Assembly: GCF_032854445.1 (NCBI RefSeq) | Contig: NC_088297.1 | Span: forward strand, 15,821,127 to 15,885,126 | Length of the DNA: 64,000 nt | Reading direction: 5' to 3' | Source of the DNA: Liolophura sinensis | Lineage: Eukaryota > Mollusca > Polyplacophora > Chitonida > Chitonidae | Shown here: one piece after another, positions 1 to 11,147 of the stretch | Layout: each line of letters begins with the position of its first letter | Numbering within the stretch: position 1 is the first letter of the stretch | Made by a program: the position numbers and the translations under genes | Notes under the pieces: model-generated | Database searches by the model: none | What the model saw: only the letters and a program-made list of their open reading frames with translations | Told to the model about the DNA's origin: nothing

Positions 1-672
1 TAAATGGTCTACAGCAACCAAACTTACACAATGTGCACTGCTGCTGATCCTCGTTTACCTGACACCAAAGTTGACACCAAAGTTGACACCTTATAATTCC
101 AGGGGGCACTACAATCGAATCGCCGTCGAATCGCCTTCTGACTCACACAGGCAATAGTAAATGGTCTACAGCAACCAAACTGTGCACTGCTGTTGATCCT
201 CGTTTACCTGACACCAAAGTTGACACCATATAATTCCAGGGGGCACTACAATCGAATCGCCGTCGAATCGCCTTCTGACTTACACAGGCAATAGTAAATG
301 GTCTACAGCAACCAAACTGTGCACTGCTGTTGATCCTCGTTTACCTGACACTAAAGTTGACACCATATAATTCCAGGGGTCACTACAATCCAATCGCCGT
401 CGAATCGCCTTCTGACTTACACAGGCAATAGTAAATGGTCTACATCAATCAAACAGAATGGACATCACCACTGATCGTCTTCCACATGACACCAAAGTTG
501 ACACTATCTCTCTCCAGGGGTACCACAATCGAATCGACGTCGAACCGTCTACTGGCCGACACAGGCAATACCAAAACCCCTAGAGAAACCAAATTTATAG
601 AAGCGAGATCTATACTCATCCTCTTTTACATGACACCAAAGTTGGCACCATCTGACTCCGAGGGCGTTACAA
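1..672. repeat. Tandem repeat, about 137-bp unit, 4 to 5 copies
   Basis: AAATGGTCTACAGCAACCAA recurs near 2, 159, 296 and 433. Each unit also has ACACCAAAGTTGACACC and a CGAATCGCCGTCGAATCGCC core. Copies after 432 are increasingly diverged. The array continues past the left edge. Open frames here are accidental. Confidence 0.88.
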
Positions 673-723
673 TGTATGTATTAAATCTTTTTGTTTTCAG
701 AATGTACTTAAAAATCTGTGGGG

Positions 724-988
724 GGCCTCCGTGGCTCAGTTGGTTAGCGCGCCAGCGCAGCGTAATGACCCAGGAGTCTCTCACCAATGCGGTCGCTGTG
801 AGTTCAAGTCCAGCTCATGCTGGCTTCCTCTCCGGCTGTACGTGGGAAGGTCTGTCAGCATCCTGCGAATGGTCGTGGGTTTCCCCCGGGCTCTGCCCGG
901 TTTCCACCCACCATAATGCTGACCACCGTCGTATAAGTGAAATATTCTTGAGTACGGCGTAAAACACCAATCAAACAGGTAAATACAA
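724..988 (+). mobile_element. tRNA-derived SINE, family 1, full length
   Basis: The head GCCTCCGTGGCTCAGTTGG carries an A-box and GTGAGTTCAAGTCC a B-box, as in pol III promoters of tRNA-derived SINEs. The body ends GTATAAGTGAAATATTC and GAGTACGGCGTAAAACACC plus an A-rich tail. I use this copy as the reference for family 1. Confidence 0.92.
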
Positions 989-1325
989 ATCTGTAGTGAC
1001 TATGTGACTATAGAGCATCTATGTGACTACATAATAGGTCCGTTGTCGATGTATCGACCAAGTTACTCAATGTCTTGATACGTGTCAACATGGCTTGTCT
1101 CGGGGCAGTGTATCTACTAGATTCTAAGAGGAAATGGGTTGCAGTTTCATAAGGATTGCCACATTGACATCTTGCAGAGTCTGAAATAAAATTATTGTGG
1201 CGGTCGTCGCTCGGTTAAATACGACGGGCCAACCTCACATAACTCTAGCTGATACAATGTGTATCACACGCTGTTATCATAATCTCTCTATATATTAAAT
1301 CAAGTTATCTATCTAGTTAAAGGAG

Positions 1326-1366
1326 CCTTGAGTATACAGCGTAAAACACCAATCAAATAAATAATT
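1326..1366 (+). mobile_element. SINE family 1, 3' tail fragment
   Basis: Only the CTTGAGTATACAGCGTAAAA end and the AAATAAAT tail remain. The 0.3 kb between this and the full copy holds nothing I recognise. Confidence 0.7.
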
Positions 1367-1653
1367 CAATTTGCTTGAAATTTGCGAAAGCAATAAGGCT
1401 GTTGATGGTGCTAATGCATATGGCAGTCTGTCTTTTTCTCTGGTTTAACTGGGCCAAAGGTATCAGTAGCATAATCACCTCAAAAGTATCTGTCTAAGGT
1501 TGCAAGGCTATCATTGCAACTATTCATCCGACAATGTTATTTAACCTTCAGACATGCAAGTGAAAATCTGGTTATTCCTTCCATATAAGTCAGGATATGG
1601 TGAAATTCAAACATTCATGAGCAATTAACTGCTAATAGTTTTTCATATATACG

Positions 1654-1659
1654 TTTATT
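1654..1659 (-). promoter_or_regulatory. Candidate polyadenylation signal of gene A
   Basis: An AATAAA hexamer on the minus strand lies about 140 nt after the gene A stop codon. It is a common hexamer in AT-rich DNA, so this rests on position only. Confidence 0.35.
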
Positions 1660-1796
1660 TGTACGTTAACAGTGTTTTTTTAACAAAATCAATTCTGTCA
1701 CTAAACCTTGGTGTCTTTTGGTCCGTCTCCTCAAATTAGCTGCGATGAAGAAATCCAACAACGATGAATACGCTCTTCATTTGGTATCCTTGTATT

Positions 1797-1879
1797 TCAC
1801 AACTTTTCCGCCATATTTTTCTTCTCATAGGTCATGGAGGAAACGTCTTCTATCGGCTCTTTGGACAAAAGTTTAGGTC
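1797..1879 (-). CDS. SLC9B2-like: Gene A exon 12: C-terminal tail and stop
   Basis: The acceptor is TTTAAACAG. The exon completes the split Gly codon, then encodes PKLLSKEPIED and a charged tail to a TGA stop. 'PKLL' aligns with 'PRLL' of gene B and 'PKLL' of gene C, which supports the junction. Confidence 0.83.
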
Positions 1880-4800
1880 CTGTTTAAAGGAGGGATAACA
1901 AACAAAGGAGAGAAAACAAACAATTAGCAGTCAAAAAAAAAAAAAAAAAAAAAAACCAAACCAAAACGCTCGTTTTGTTCAATTTCTGGTTTGTTTTCAT
2001 ATTTATATGCAAATTTGCATATACTAAACAAGTTATTTTGTTGTTTATTCACGAAAAATTGTTTCAGTTCACCGACATTATTAGGCATAGGAAAACCTGG
2101 TTTCCCTGGCTCTATGATATTCATGTTATGATATGGACGTAGTAATACGATACGATACGCTATTGGCAGAGTCATGGGTACAGGAAGAATGACACGCAGA
2201 ACGTCGTGAATAGTATTATTCCTTCATTTCCATGTCTGACTATCCATACCTGTTAACAAGATGAGGGCGCCCCCTATCGGTGCAGTCAAGATGATAGACA
2301 TCACAGCCAGGGTTAATATCTAGCAGTAAGGAAGGAGAGACATGTGCTATATACATGATAAAACAACCACAGCAACTTTGTGTTTCCTTTTTTTTCGAAT
2401 AAATTAAGTACATGGTACTGTAGCAACTCTAAATGAAGAAACCATTTTCAATAAAATATGGTTTAAATAAGACCGAAATTCGGTACGTAATTTGTGAACT
2501 GTTCTTAAATACGACACAAAACAAGATGGTTCCAGGATCACAAAATTGTCTGTGACTTAAGTCACTTTTTTAGCTTGTGGTATAATTTCAGAACTTTGAT
2601 TTGAACTTAAAGGTTAATTTTCATTTTTTTTTCATGATGGTCTAAGACAAGACGTAGTATTAAAGTAGAAATCCAGAGGGTGAGACACAATTTTTATCGC
2701 AGGAAAACTGTTTTGAACGGACTTAATTGTAAGACAGTTTAATTCTGGGTAAGTTGTTGAAAAACAAATTTCAGCTTATAGAATGGAAAACACTAACCAA
2801 ATATAATGATTGAAATTTTGAATTAAGTCTAAGATCGCTTCGTTGATCCTGGGCCCCGTATTATAAAGGGAATAAAAATAAAATGAAATTTCAATTTTAC
2901 AATGAAGATCACATTGGCAACAGATTTTTTTATTTTTCTTACCTGTAATCCCATTTGCTTCTCTTGGTACGTGCCCTCAGATCTGACAGCTGTGTCATAA
3001 GCCACAGGGCCAATAGCCGCCTGTAACCGAAATGGGAAAATATTGAATGATCACACAAAGCAAATTAAAATACCGTGCAATAAATAACACCCACTGCTGG
3101 CAATTTTTACACTAGTAAAATCGAATATATGTAGGGTATTGATGTAAAATAAATATACAGAGGACATGACTTTGGAAACTGACTGGTTTATTCCTGTTTA
3201 CCGCAAATACTTAAGCCCCATTCGTCGCTATATATTATGTATTTATTCAATTTTGGGGGATGGGCAAAACCGGAATGTGCGGGGAAAACCACCGGCGTTT
3301 TGTAGGGAACTGACAAACTTTGCCAGGTGTTCCAAGACTTACAGACATGCACACCTTACGGTACAAGTGTCTGTCTCACAGGCCCCACCGAGTAGAGGTG
3401 GGGAGAGGAGGAGGGGTGGGGAGTGTACCCGTAAATTTCCTGTTCTTGGAAGGCCGGACTGGACCGACACCTCGTCTTTCATAAGGGACTCTGACCATCC
3501 AGTACAACCAGCCACAGTGCATTGATACCGGTACTGATCGGCGCTAAGATAGGAAGCAGCCAAATAGTGTATTTCCGGGCCCGACGGGTTAGCACGCCAG
3601 CTCGGGACAATGACACAGGAGCCTCTCACCAGCATGGTCACTGTGATTTCAAGTCCAGTTCATGCTGGCTTAATCTCCATCGCACATGGGGAGGTATGCA
3701 GCAACCTGCGTATGGTCGTGGGTTTCCTCGGGGTCTGCCCGGTTTCCTCGTACCATAATGCTGGTCGCCGTGTTATAAGTGAAATATTTTTGAGTACGGC
3801 GTAAAACACCAATTAAATAAGTAAATAAATTAAATGGTGAGTGTTTCGGTACTAAATCAAATACTGTACCTTTAAAATTTTTAGACTTGACGGAACATGG
3901 TTTTGAACCGGGGTCTACACATAGGACCTATGGTATGTTCGTGCTGATTACCTGTACAGTAGCTTTAGGGAGCCAAGCGAAAACAATAAACAGTCTTTCC
4001 TTCATCGTTAGATCCGTCCCGGATACAGCAAGGAATGAGGTGAGCATTCGGAACACTAGTCCAATGCCTAGAACGGCAACGCCAAGACCTGACACGCAAG
4101 AACAGAAAACAGAGGCGGGATATGCATCAAGACTTGTGTGTGAGATTTGTTACGATTTGACAGGGGGGAAAAGTACTCTTGACCACCTGCCATACCCAAT
4201 GACCCAATAATGTTGACAGTGGGAGAATCCACACATCCCCAAGGTTGAATTTGATTTATTTATTTATTCCATTGATGTTTAACGTCGTACTCAGGAATAT
4301 TTCACTTATATGACCAACAATGTGGTGGGAGGAAACCTGGCAGAGCCCTGGGGGAACCCACGGATAGCAGACCTTAACACGTACGACCGGGGAGGAAGCC
4401 AGTTTTAGCTGGACTTCAATTCATAGCAACCAGATTGGTGAGAGGTTCATGGCACCGCTCTGGGACTGGATTTGAACCTGTTTGTTGTGTGTTATAGCGA
4501 TTAAAAGACAAGCGTTTTACCCACTCGGCAGCGCCCCTCCCACTGCTATTGAACATCTTACCCACAGTGGGTGGATCGAGGGTGCTGACGTCAATTTCTG
4601 CTCCAATAAGCCCAAACATGAACGGTTCGGCAATATTCCACACCTTTTCCATCAACTCGTCCATGTCTTCCTAAAGATAAAAATGTTTTTAAGTTATAAC
4701 TTTGCTGAACACTAAAATACTAAAGAACACATAAAGACACTTATTCTAATCGGCTTGGATTACGTGATTCAATGCAATGCATCAAATCTCCAATTGATAC

Positions 4801-7800
4801 TGAATGTGATGACAAGAAATATTTGTTTGCAAATACATATTTCATCGTTGAGAAGGAATATGCACGTGTAATTTCCTGTAATTCAACAATGATGAATAGA
4901 TATCTTTTGACTCCCTTTCTTCCCCTCGCTTATTTTTGGCTGATTAAAATCACACGCAGAAACATACAACATACCGCTTCTTCGATGTTGTCGATGCGCC
5001 ACCTGTAGGCCGCTACAAACGCTAAGGTGAGACAACCTATGGGTCCAGCCGATGGAAAATCGGCCTTCTCACCACCAAACATGAATACGAGACCCCCAAT
5101 GAAAAGCAATCCGAATCTGAACCACCGTTTGTTTCTCTGTAAACGAACAACAGCAATGTAACCTTAAAACTCTGGGTTAGTCAGGATCTGAACTGAAATC
5201 AAAGTGTGGGTGTGTCTTAAGTTATGGGCCGATGGAGGAGTTTTGTACACATTGTACACAGAAACGCCGAAAAAAATCACATTTTGTTCATTACAAATTA
5301 ATTTTTGTGCCTCCGTGGCTCAGTTGGTTAGCTCGCTAGCTCAGCATAATGACCCAGGAACCTCTCACCAATGCGTTCGCTGTGAGTTTAAGTCCAGCTC
5401 ATGTTGGCTCCCTCTCTCAGCAACCTGCGGATGGTCGTGGGTTTCCCCCGGGTTCTTCCCGGTTTTCTCCCACCATAATGCTGGCCGCCGTCGTATAAGT
5501 GAAATATTCTTAATAAAAAAATACAGTAGTCGGGATTAAGGCACTCTGGCAGACAAAAAGGGCAGACAAAGCTCCCTGTCACCAAAAAAAAGCACTACAA
5601 ATTCGTCCAAATAAAGAAAGAAATAAAAAGGAATAAAAAAAAATCGTTCAGTCATTAATAAATAATAAGAACTGAACTCACAGTTTTCCTGGGCGGCAGG
5701 TACCACAATAAGAGTCCGTAAACTATACCAAGCAACATACCCAGCAGAACTTCCCTAGGTCCTTTGGTTATAGTGTCCGCAAGATTATCTACAACATGGT
5801 CACCCTCTGATTAAATTATTGCTGTCTGTTTACAGCACAGACGTTATATACTCTTAAACAAGGAGTTCGTAGTAAAATGGTAAAGTGCGCGACTACGTGT
5901 AACAACCGCTGGTAGGGAAGGTGCAGGGTGCACCCCAGTCTTGGACAGTTTTCTAAATTTCTCTGCTCTCATTCATACGCACTTGGACGCATATGCGGAC
6001 CCTACGCTAGTTTTACATCACAGCCACCTGTACAAGCTTGACATTTTAAGCCCGTGAAACGCATGTGCCTTGTTTAGTCTCACTACTAACGTCCTCTCGC
6101 CGACCTTGTTCCATATACAATCAGCATTCGTCAATGAAATTGCTTCAGGTTTCCGTTAAAATAATGATGGGCAGAATGTGTATCAATAGATAAAATTTAA
6201 GACAAATCCTCATCACTGTGACCCCAGTTTCATTGGTGTTGTTGACGATTCCATACAAAATTTCATAATTGTGGCAGTAATATAAAACGAACGAAGTAAG
6301 CGGCGCATGCGCAGTATAAGGAGTAAATGCTCTCATTGCTCGTGAAACCTTGATCACAAGAAGTCGATGGCGCTCTTGGGTTTGTTTGCGCATTTTTACA
6401 GCCTGGAAGACCAATCACGTTGTGTGCAAGTCGCTACCCAACACACATTGGAAAGTTTGTTAGTAATTTTTTTTTTGTGTAAAAATTTTGCGTATCGCGT
6501 TAAACAACAATCAAATAAAAATGGTCTAAACTTTCGTCCCCAAAAAGCGCATTTTAAAGCCAAATAAATGTCTATGATTTATAATACTATGTGCTGAAAT
6601 TTTTTCCACTCGGATATTTTCCCTTTAAAACTCAACAGAAATCTAATAAAACGGAATAATAGGGAACATATTTACGGACAAAATCGTCTTTTAGATTAAA
6701 TTAAATACAGCATAAAATCAAAATGTAAACACTCAGAATGTGGAAGGACAGTTCGCATGCAGCCTGCGGGTAGTCATGGGTTTACCTTGGGCCCTGTCCG
6801 GTTTCCTCCTGCCATAATGCTGGCCGCCGTCGTATAAGTGTAATATTCTAGAGTACGGCGTAAAACACCAATCAAATAAATAAATAAATAACCAAATGAT
6901 AGTCGTACCGCTCCTTCCGAAGACAAACCCCAGGGTGAGGCTGAATCCAGTGATGGCCAGGACGTCGTCGATGCTGGAAGCTGCTATGACTAGGGTGGGG
7001 ATACCCTTGTGTACCCCGTACCCCCTGTCTGATAGGGAGAGAATGCAGGGGACGACAACCGCAGGAGTAACGGCACCTATCACCAGTCTGAAGGGGGTAT
7101 AAATGAACAGGAAGAACGTCATGTTGTATAAAAGTTTCATGGACGTCTACAGCGTACAGAAAACTAACTGGCACAGCAATAGCGACAGGTAAACAAAAAC
7201 CAAGTCTCGAGTTCGCCAAAGTTCTTAACTAGGTCATTATTTTACGCCTAACTCGACCATGGGGTGATTGTAGAAAATAAAAACTTATGTGAAACACCAC
7301 ATCCGTATAGTTCTTAACAATTTAGAAAGTTTCGAGAAAACGGATCCAATTAAAGAGACCGAGGACGATTTATTTCTAAGCGGAAAAAACTTATGACTAC
7401 CGACTACCTAGGCTTAATTCGATATGAATTTACCCATATATTTACCCTTGTAGAGCACCCCATGCCCATGGAAATCCTAATATCAAATAGGCGGCGACTG
7501 CGATGGCAGCGCCCTCTACAATGCAGGGAGTAAACGCCAGGCGGAGAACGACGAATGACAACTTCCGGAGAGAAGAGGGATCCAGTCCTAAACCTGCCCT
7601 TAGGAGAATGACCACGAGAGCTGCAGAACTGGAAAGAGGAAAACACCATCAGCTGGATTTAAACTATCTGTTTAGTCCAGTAGAGTTCATTCATTAGTTC
7701 ATATATTTGTTCACTACATTTCAGCTTCGCTTACACGACAGCGGTCAGTTTGATGGGTGGAGGAAAGAGAACCCAGAGAAAACCGATCACCATTGGCTGG

Positions 7801-10800
7801 CAAACGAAGACTTCCCTACTAGCGACGCACAGATTTTCGCCTGCAGTGATGATTGAGAGTGTATCATAATGGTGAAAGGTAAGTGATCTCCCAGAAACGT
7901 CGTGTAAGAAAACTTAAATGTACAATGAACAACCACATCATGCAATCGGCGGACAAGATTTATATAGTGAGGAGGTCGCGAGGGGAGGGTTAGCACGCCA
8001 GCACTGCGCAATGACCCCGGAACCTTCCACCAACGCGGTCGCTGTGAGTTCAAGTCCAGCTCATGCTGGCTTCCTCTCCGGCCATACGTGGGGAGATCCG
8101 CCACAACGTGGGTTCCTCCCCGGGCTCTGTCCGCTTTCCACTCACCATCATGCTGGCAGCCGTCTTATAATTAAAAAATTCTTCAGTGCGGCATGAAACA
8201 TGAATCAAAAAATTATAGTCAGGATAAGACACTGGGAGAGCCTGCATATGTGGCTACATGTATGTTTGTAAAAGTAAAGATAACCTTACAGAGCTAAATA
8301 AAGGGATATATAGATTCACTTACCGAATACATGTTGACCAGTTTGGGTCGATGTCTTCCGCTACGTTCACCTTTGGTAAATTCCTCAACATCCCACCCAT
8401 TATCAACATTCCTGAAACATGTCAGGAATGTGTGTGTGCATGTGTGTTTGTAACAGTGAGCAGAAAGTCTATCCAGACCATGACTTGGTATTGTTACATC
8501 AAGAGTGAACTACGAAATTTGTTCCTAAATGCCACTGCATTTTCTGTATTCTGCGACACTGCATTTGGATCTAGGCGTCAAACGTCCGCATACCAGCCGT
8601 CAAACAAAATGGACGTCCCAGGTCAATATTTGTAAGTCTAATTCCCAAAACAACGTTCAACACAAACAACAATAGGACTGAAAAGTATATAAAGCTTGAA
8701 ATTAATAAGAATTCTTACAAAGAACACAGTCAACAGCTTTCAAATGATATCAGACAGACGCAAGGAATGATCCAGGGAAATGAATGAAAGCGTTCCTTTA
8801 GAACAGACAATATGCCGTTATTTTGCGGCGACTTTTGGAAGCGATTTTGTACACTGAGCCTCGCTTTAGATCTAATATCGCCACCGCGAGAGAAAATCCC
8901 ACAAAGCAACCACGTGACGCCAAAAGAAAACAATCATATTATATTATGCAATAAAAACATAATGAAAATGCGTAAATTCGATAAAATTCGACTGCACGAA
9001 AAAGAACAACTTTTTTTCTGGTACGATAGTTGTAGATAACAAGGGTTTTAGAATAATGGCTATTACATGGTATATACTGATTTCACAAATTAAACGCTGA
9101 GTTATACCGATACGACAAACATTCATCGCAGTGTAGAAAGGTACTTACCCAACAGGGGTGGAAGCTTGATAAACTTTACCAAACACCCTGATATATGACA
9201 CAAAATGAACAAAGCTAAAAGTGCGAAAATATTTCCTCCCGGAAGAAGGCTGTCACCTAGAATGCACCATGCCGACGTCCAGCTTATGCCAGCCAATAAC
9301 ACCACAGTTAACATACGACCAAATTTCCCGTGAGGCGGGCACAAAATGGCGTACTTCAGCCTTTTGGACCAGGTAACATCTCCTTCTGGTTTTTGTCCTT
9401 CGGCTAAGCAGGGTAATACACAGTTTGCCAGACGAACTCGGCAACTGTCACAATGTTTATGACAGGTAGAAGAATTGTTTTGTGAATATCCCTGGTTCTT
9501 GTGATCAGTCCTTTCTCCTGAGAGCAGAGGTTCTGCATTTTCTCCTGGAATACGACCAGGTTCTTCAATTGAATCCCCTCTGTTTTGAATTTTAGAGGGT
9601 ACAAGTTGTTTTTTTGGTTTCAAGTTGTCCATGCCTATAAAATCACTGAAAGGAAAAAAAATACCGTCCAAAAAATTAAACTGTCAATTTTTTGTAGTTT
9701 ATTTAAAAAAAAAAAATGTTTTCACAGCTCTTCACTGATTTATTTAATTATCTACTTGTTGACTTACGCCGTGCTCAAGAATATTTAACCCAAACGACGG
9801 CGTCCAGCTTCGTTCAACACACAATGCTGAATAATTAGTCGATGATTGCTGCTTGGTTCTTTACTTTGGGTTCCACACTGTGTTCAGTGCCAACTCAGGT
9901 TATGGAAAAATGCTATCTAATCTCGTACAACCTTCTCTGCATATGTCTCGCTAAAAGAGGTGGGTTGGGTAGTCTGGTACCGGAAATACTACAGACTATC
10001 AAATACGCAACGGATCGCGCCATACTTAGTTTAGTCTCTTATGATGGATGCCAATTAAACCAAAAGTAACGAGAGAAGTCTTTAGGCGCCATTGTGTATT
10101 GCATGTAGTCCAGGCTGGCTTATCTGATTGCTCCATACAAGTGATAGCATTAGTACACATACGCTGGCTACATATCAGAAGATTTATTTATCTGATTGGT
10201 GTTTCACGCCGTATTCAAGAATATTTCTCTTATATGACGGCGGCCGTTATTATGGTGGGAGAAAACCAGACAGAGCCCGGGGAAACCAAAGATCATTCGC
10301 CGGTTTCTGCCAGACTAATATTTCACTTATACGGCAGTGACCAACATTTTGGTGGGAGGAAACCGGACAGAGCCCAGGGGAAAACCAACAGTCACTCACA
10401 AGTAGGCCTACGCGGACCTTCCACGTAGGATCGCTGAGGAAGCCAGCTCGAGGTAGAGTTTAACTGACAGCCATTGGTGAAGGGCTCCTGGGTCATTGCG
10501 CCGTATTAGTGCGTTAACCACCTCGGCCAAACACTAATAGACTACATCTTGGTATGTCGCCCCATACACATGAACTAAGTAGAACTAAGTGCTAGCACTA
10601 GTACGCTGACCACAAGGCCATGTGTCACCCCTTCTGAATAAATAATGCCTGTGTAGGTAAGTGTACTTCAGTTAAGATATGTACGATCTGAACATAAGAT
10701 GACCAGACCTTTGGAAAGAGACAATAAAATAATCGATCAAGGCGGTCCAGTCAACATTGGAGAGTGCTTAGTGACAGCCATTCCGCATGGTGCTCAGAGA

Positions 10801-11147
10801 AACGTCTCATATGCATTAAAAAACGAAAGGATCCCCGGTGGGGGTGTTGGGAGCTGCTCGATCACCAGGGGGTTGGAACAACTTCTTACAAGCACCAGGT
10901 ACAGAAAATATCTGCCACAGAGTCCCATTTGTGTAATACAAAATGGCCTACATTATTTCCAACTATAAACAAGCTTCAAAGCCTTCAGCGAGGACCCAGT
11001 TTTCGTCACATTATGCATTTCCTTACCATCTGTTTTTGTAAAGAGAAAAAATATGCGAAAGGGTCCCACTTCTAAGATCAGTGTGTACATATATCTGTCT
11101 GCAAGAGAGAGAGAGAGACAGTTCTAAGGTAAAAACACTTACGCCAT
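1797..11147 (-). CDS. SLC9B2-like: Gene A: sodium/hydrogen exchanger 9B-like (NHA family), complete, 12 coding exons
   Basis: The spliced product is 565 aa, close to vertebrate SLC9B2. Family role: multi-pass Na+(Li+)/H+ antiport across plasma or organelle membranes (CPA2 superfamily). Seen in sequence: a hydrophilic N-terminus of about 100 residues, then CPPHG, LPGGN and LPPLLG before the first core helices, RAGLGLD, VTPAVVVP, the ion-site pair Asp298-Asp299 in SSIDDVLAITGF, FGLIGAEID, an Arg in LVFRMLTSF, the membrane Lys in WLPKATVQ, and ILTAPIG in the last helix. The Glu of CIVEG, which pairs with the helix Arg in the known family structure, is also present. All exon junctions keep frame and use GT..AG. 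Compared with genes B and C it has one extra intron near the 3' end. It is head-to-head with gene B. The family call is firm; ion preference cannot be read from sequence. Confidence 0.92.
2250..2319 (-). CDS. SLC9B2-like: Gene A exon 11: last membrane helix
   Basis: It encodes ILTLAVMSIILTAPIGGA and is then interrupted by a phase-1 intron (donor GTATGG). Genes B and C lack this intron. Confidence 0.85.
2943..3020 (-). CDS. SLC9B2-like: Gene A exon 10
   Basis: This 78-nt exon, phase 0 to 0, is the same size in all copies. It encodes AAIGPVAYDTA and a charged linker. Acceptor TTACAG, donor GTAAGA. Confidence 0.88.
3574..3835 (+). mobile_element. SINE family 1 in gene A intron 9
   Basis: Near full length with a diverged head. 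It has the CTCACCAGCATGGTCACTGTG B-box region and ends in an AAATAAGTAAATAAAT tail. Confidence 0.88.
3952..4088 (-). CDS. SLC9B2-like: Gene A exon 9: WLPKATVQ membrane lysine
   Basis: This 137-nt exon, phase 1 to 0, has the same length in genes B and C. It encodes a helix carrying the conserved Arg (VFRMLTSF), MKERLF and FAWLPKATVQ. Confidence 0.9.
4254..4545 (-). mobile_element. SINE family 1, immediately after gene A exon 8 donor
   Basis: It is antisense relative to the window and sense relative to gene A. The tail starts TTTATTTATTTATTCC and the tRNA-like head ends near GGCAGCGCC, about 16 bases inside the intron. Confidence 0.87.
4562..4670 (-). CDS. SLC9B2-like: Gene A exon 8: FGLIGAEID
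   Basis: This 109-nt exon, phase 0 to 1, is identical in length in all three copies. It encodes VWNIAEPFMFGLIGAEID. The donor GTAAGA at 4561 is followed within about 16 bases by the head of a SINE. Confidence 0.9.
4975..5136 (-). CDS. SLC9B2-like: Gene A exon 7
   Basis: This 162-nt exon, phase 0 to 0, encodes a Gly/Phe-rich helix, the FPSAGPIGCL segment and AYRWRIDN. Donor GTATGT. It is the same length as gene C exon 2 in this window and one codon shorter than in gene B. Confidence 0.88.
5308..5515 (+). mobile_element. SINE family 1 in gene A intron 6
   Basis: It has an intact head GTGCCTCCGTGGCTCAGTTG and a body with a short internal deletion before CAACCTGCGGATGGTCG. It is cut short after GTGAAATATTCTTAA, so the normal tail is replaced by A-rich sequence. 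Confidence 0.88.
5682..5788 (-). CDS. SLC9B2-like: Gene A exon 6
   Basis: This 107-nt exon, the same size in genes B and C, has acceptor TTGTAG and donor GTGAGT, phase 1 to 0. It encodes an amphipathic start (DTITKGPRE), a helix rich in Gly/Leu/Val and LLWYLPPRKT. Confidence 0.87.
6737..6895 (+). mobile_element. SINE family 1, 3' half, next to gene A exon 5 donor
   Basis: It begins within the body (GCATGCAGCCTGCGGGTAG) and ends with an AAATAAATAAATAAATAA tail about 13 bases from the splice donor of gene A exon 5. Its orientation is antisense to gene A. Confidence 0.87.
6909..7087 (-). CDS. SLC9B2-like: Gene A exon 5: ion-binding Asp-Asp exon
   Basis: This 179-nt exon encodes GAVTPAVVVP and SSIDDVLAITGF, with the two adjacent Asp that form the cation site in NHA2. 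It is one codon longer than in gene B. The donor GTACGA at 6908 lies only about a dozen bases from the tail of a SINE. Confidence 0.92.
7446..7628 (-). CDS. SLC9B2-like: Gene A exon 4: RAGLGLD helix and conserved Glu
   Basis: This 183-nt exon, the same size as in gene B, encodes VILLRAGLGLD, a CIVEG segment with the conserved Glu, and FPWAWG. Acceptor TTTCCAG; donor GTAAAT, phase 2. Confidence 0.9.
7981..8212 (+). mobile_element. SINE family 1 in gene A intron 3
   Basis: GTTAGCACGCCAGCACTGCG head, B-box GTGAGTTCAAGTCC, diverged 3' end. Antisense to gene A. Confidence 0.85.
8324..8411 (-). CDS. SLC9B2-like: Gene A exon 3
   Basis: This 88-nt exon, phase 1 to 2, has acceptor TTTCAG and donor GTAAG. 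It encodes GMLIMGGMLRNLP and the loop ending WSTCIR, matching the 88-nt exon 3 of gene B. Confidence 0.88.
9149..9645 (-). CDS. SLC9B2-like: Gene A exon 2: cytosolic N-terminus and first membrane segments
   Basis: The acceptor is a T/C tract ending TTTCAG; the donor is GTAAGTAC, phase 1. It encodes a long polar leader with several Cys, then CPPHGKFGRM, one hydrophobic helix, LPGGN, a second helix and KLPPLLG. The same exon in gene B ends in the same codon at the same phase. Confidence 0.9.
9757..9822 (-). mobile_element. SINE family 1, 3' fragment
   Basis: TTACGCCGTGCTCAAGAATAT and ACGACGGCGTCCAGC mark a short decayed tail piece in gene A intron 1. Confidence 0.6.
10181..10313 (-). mobile_element. 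SINE family 1, 3' half, first of two adjoining copies
   Basis: It runs from ATTTATTTATCTGATTGGTG to GCCGGTTTCTGCCAGAC and is cut by the start of the next copy. Confidence 0.8.
10314..10532 (-). mobile_element. SINE family 1, second adjoining copy
   Basis: It resumes at TATTTCACTTATACGGCAG without the A-rich tail and continues through the head to CCACCTCGGCC. The pair looks like a partial tandem or a nested copy. Confidence 0.78.
11143..11147 (-). CDS. SLC9B2-like: Gene A exon 1, coding part (5 nt: start codon plus GC)
   Basis: On the minus strand ACC-ATG-GC is followed directly by GTAAGTG. The two spare bases give phase 2, exactly what the next exon needs, so the protein starts M-A-D-F-I-G-M-D. 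The ACCATGG context is a strong initiation context. The second Met, in exon 2, is the alternative start. Confidence 0.62.

Noticed and set aside
724..796. tRNA gene
   Set aside because: A- and B-box-like sequences are present, but they belong to the SINE head, recur in many copies and do not form a full cloverleaf with a clear anticodon arm.
435..962. 175-codon open frame
   Set aside because: It crosses a tandem repeat and a SINE; no protein family recognised.
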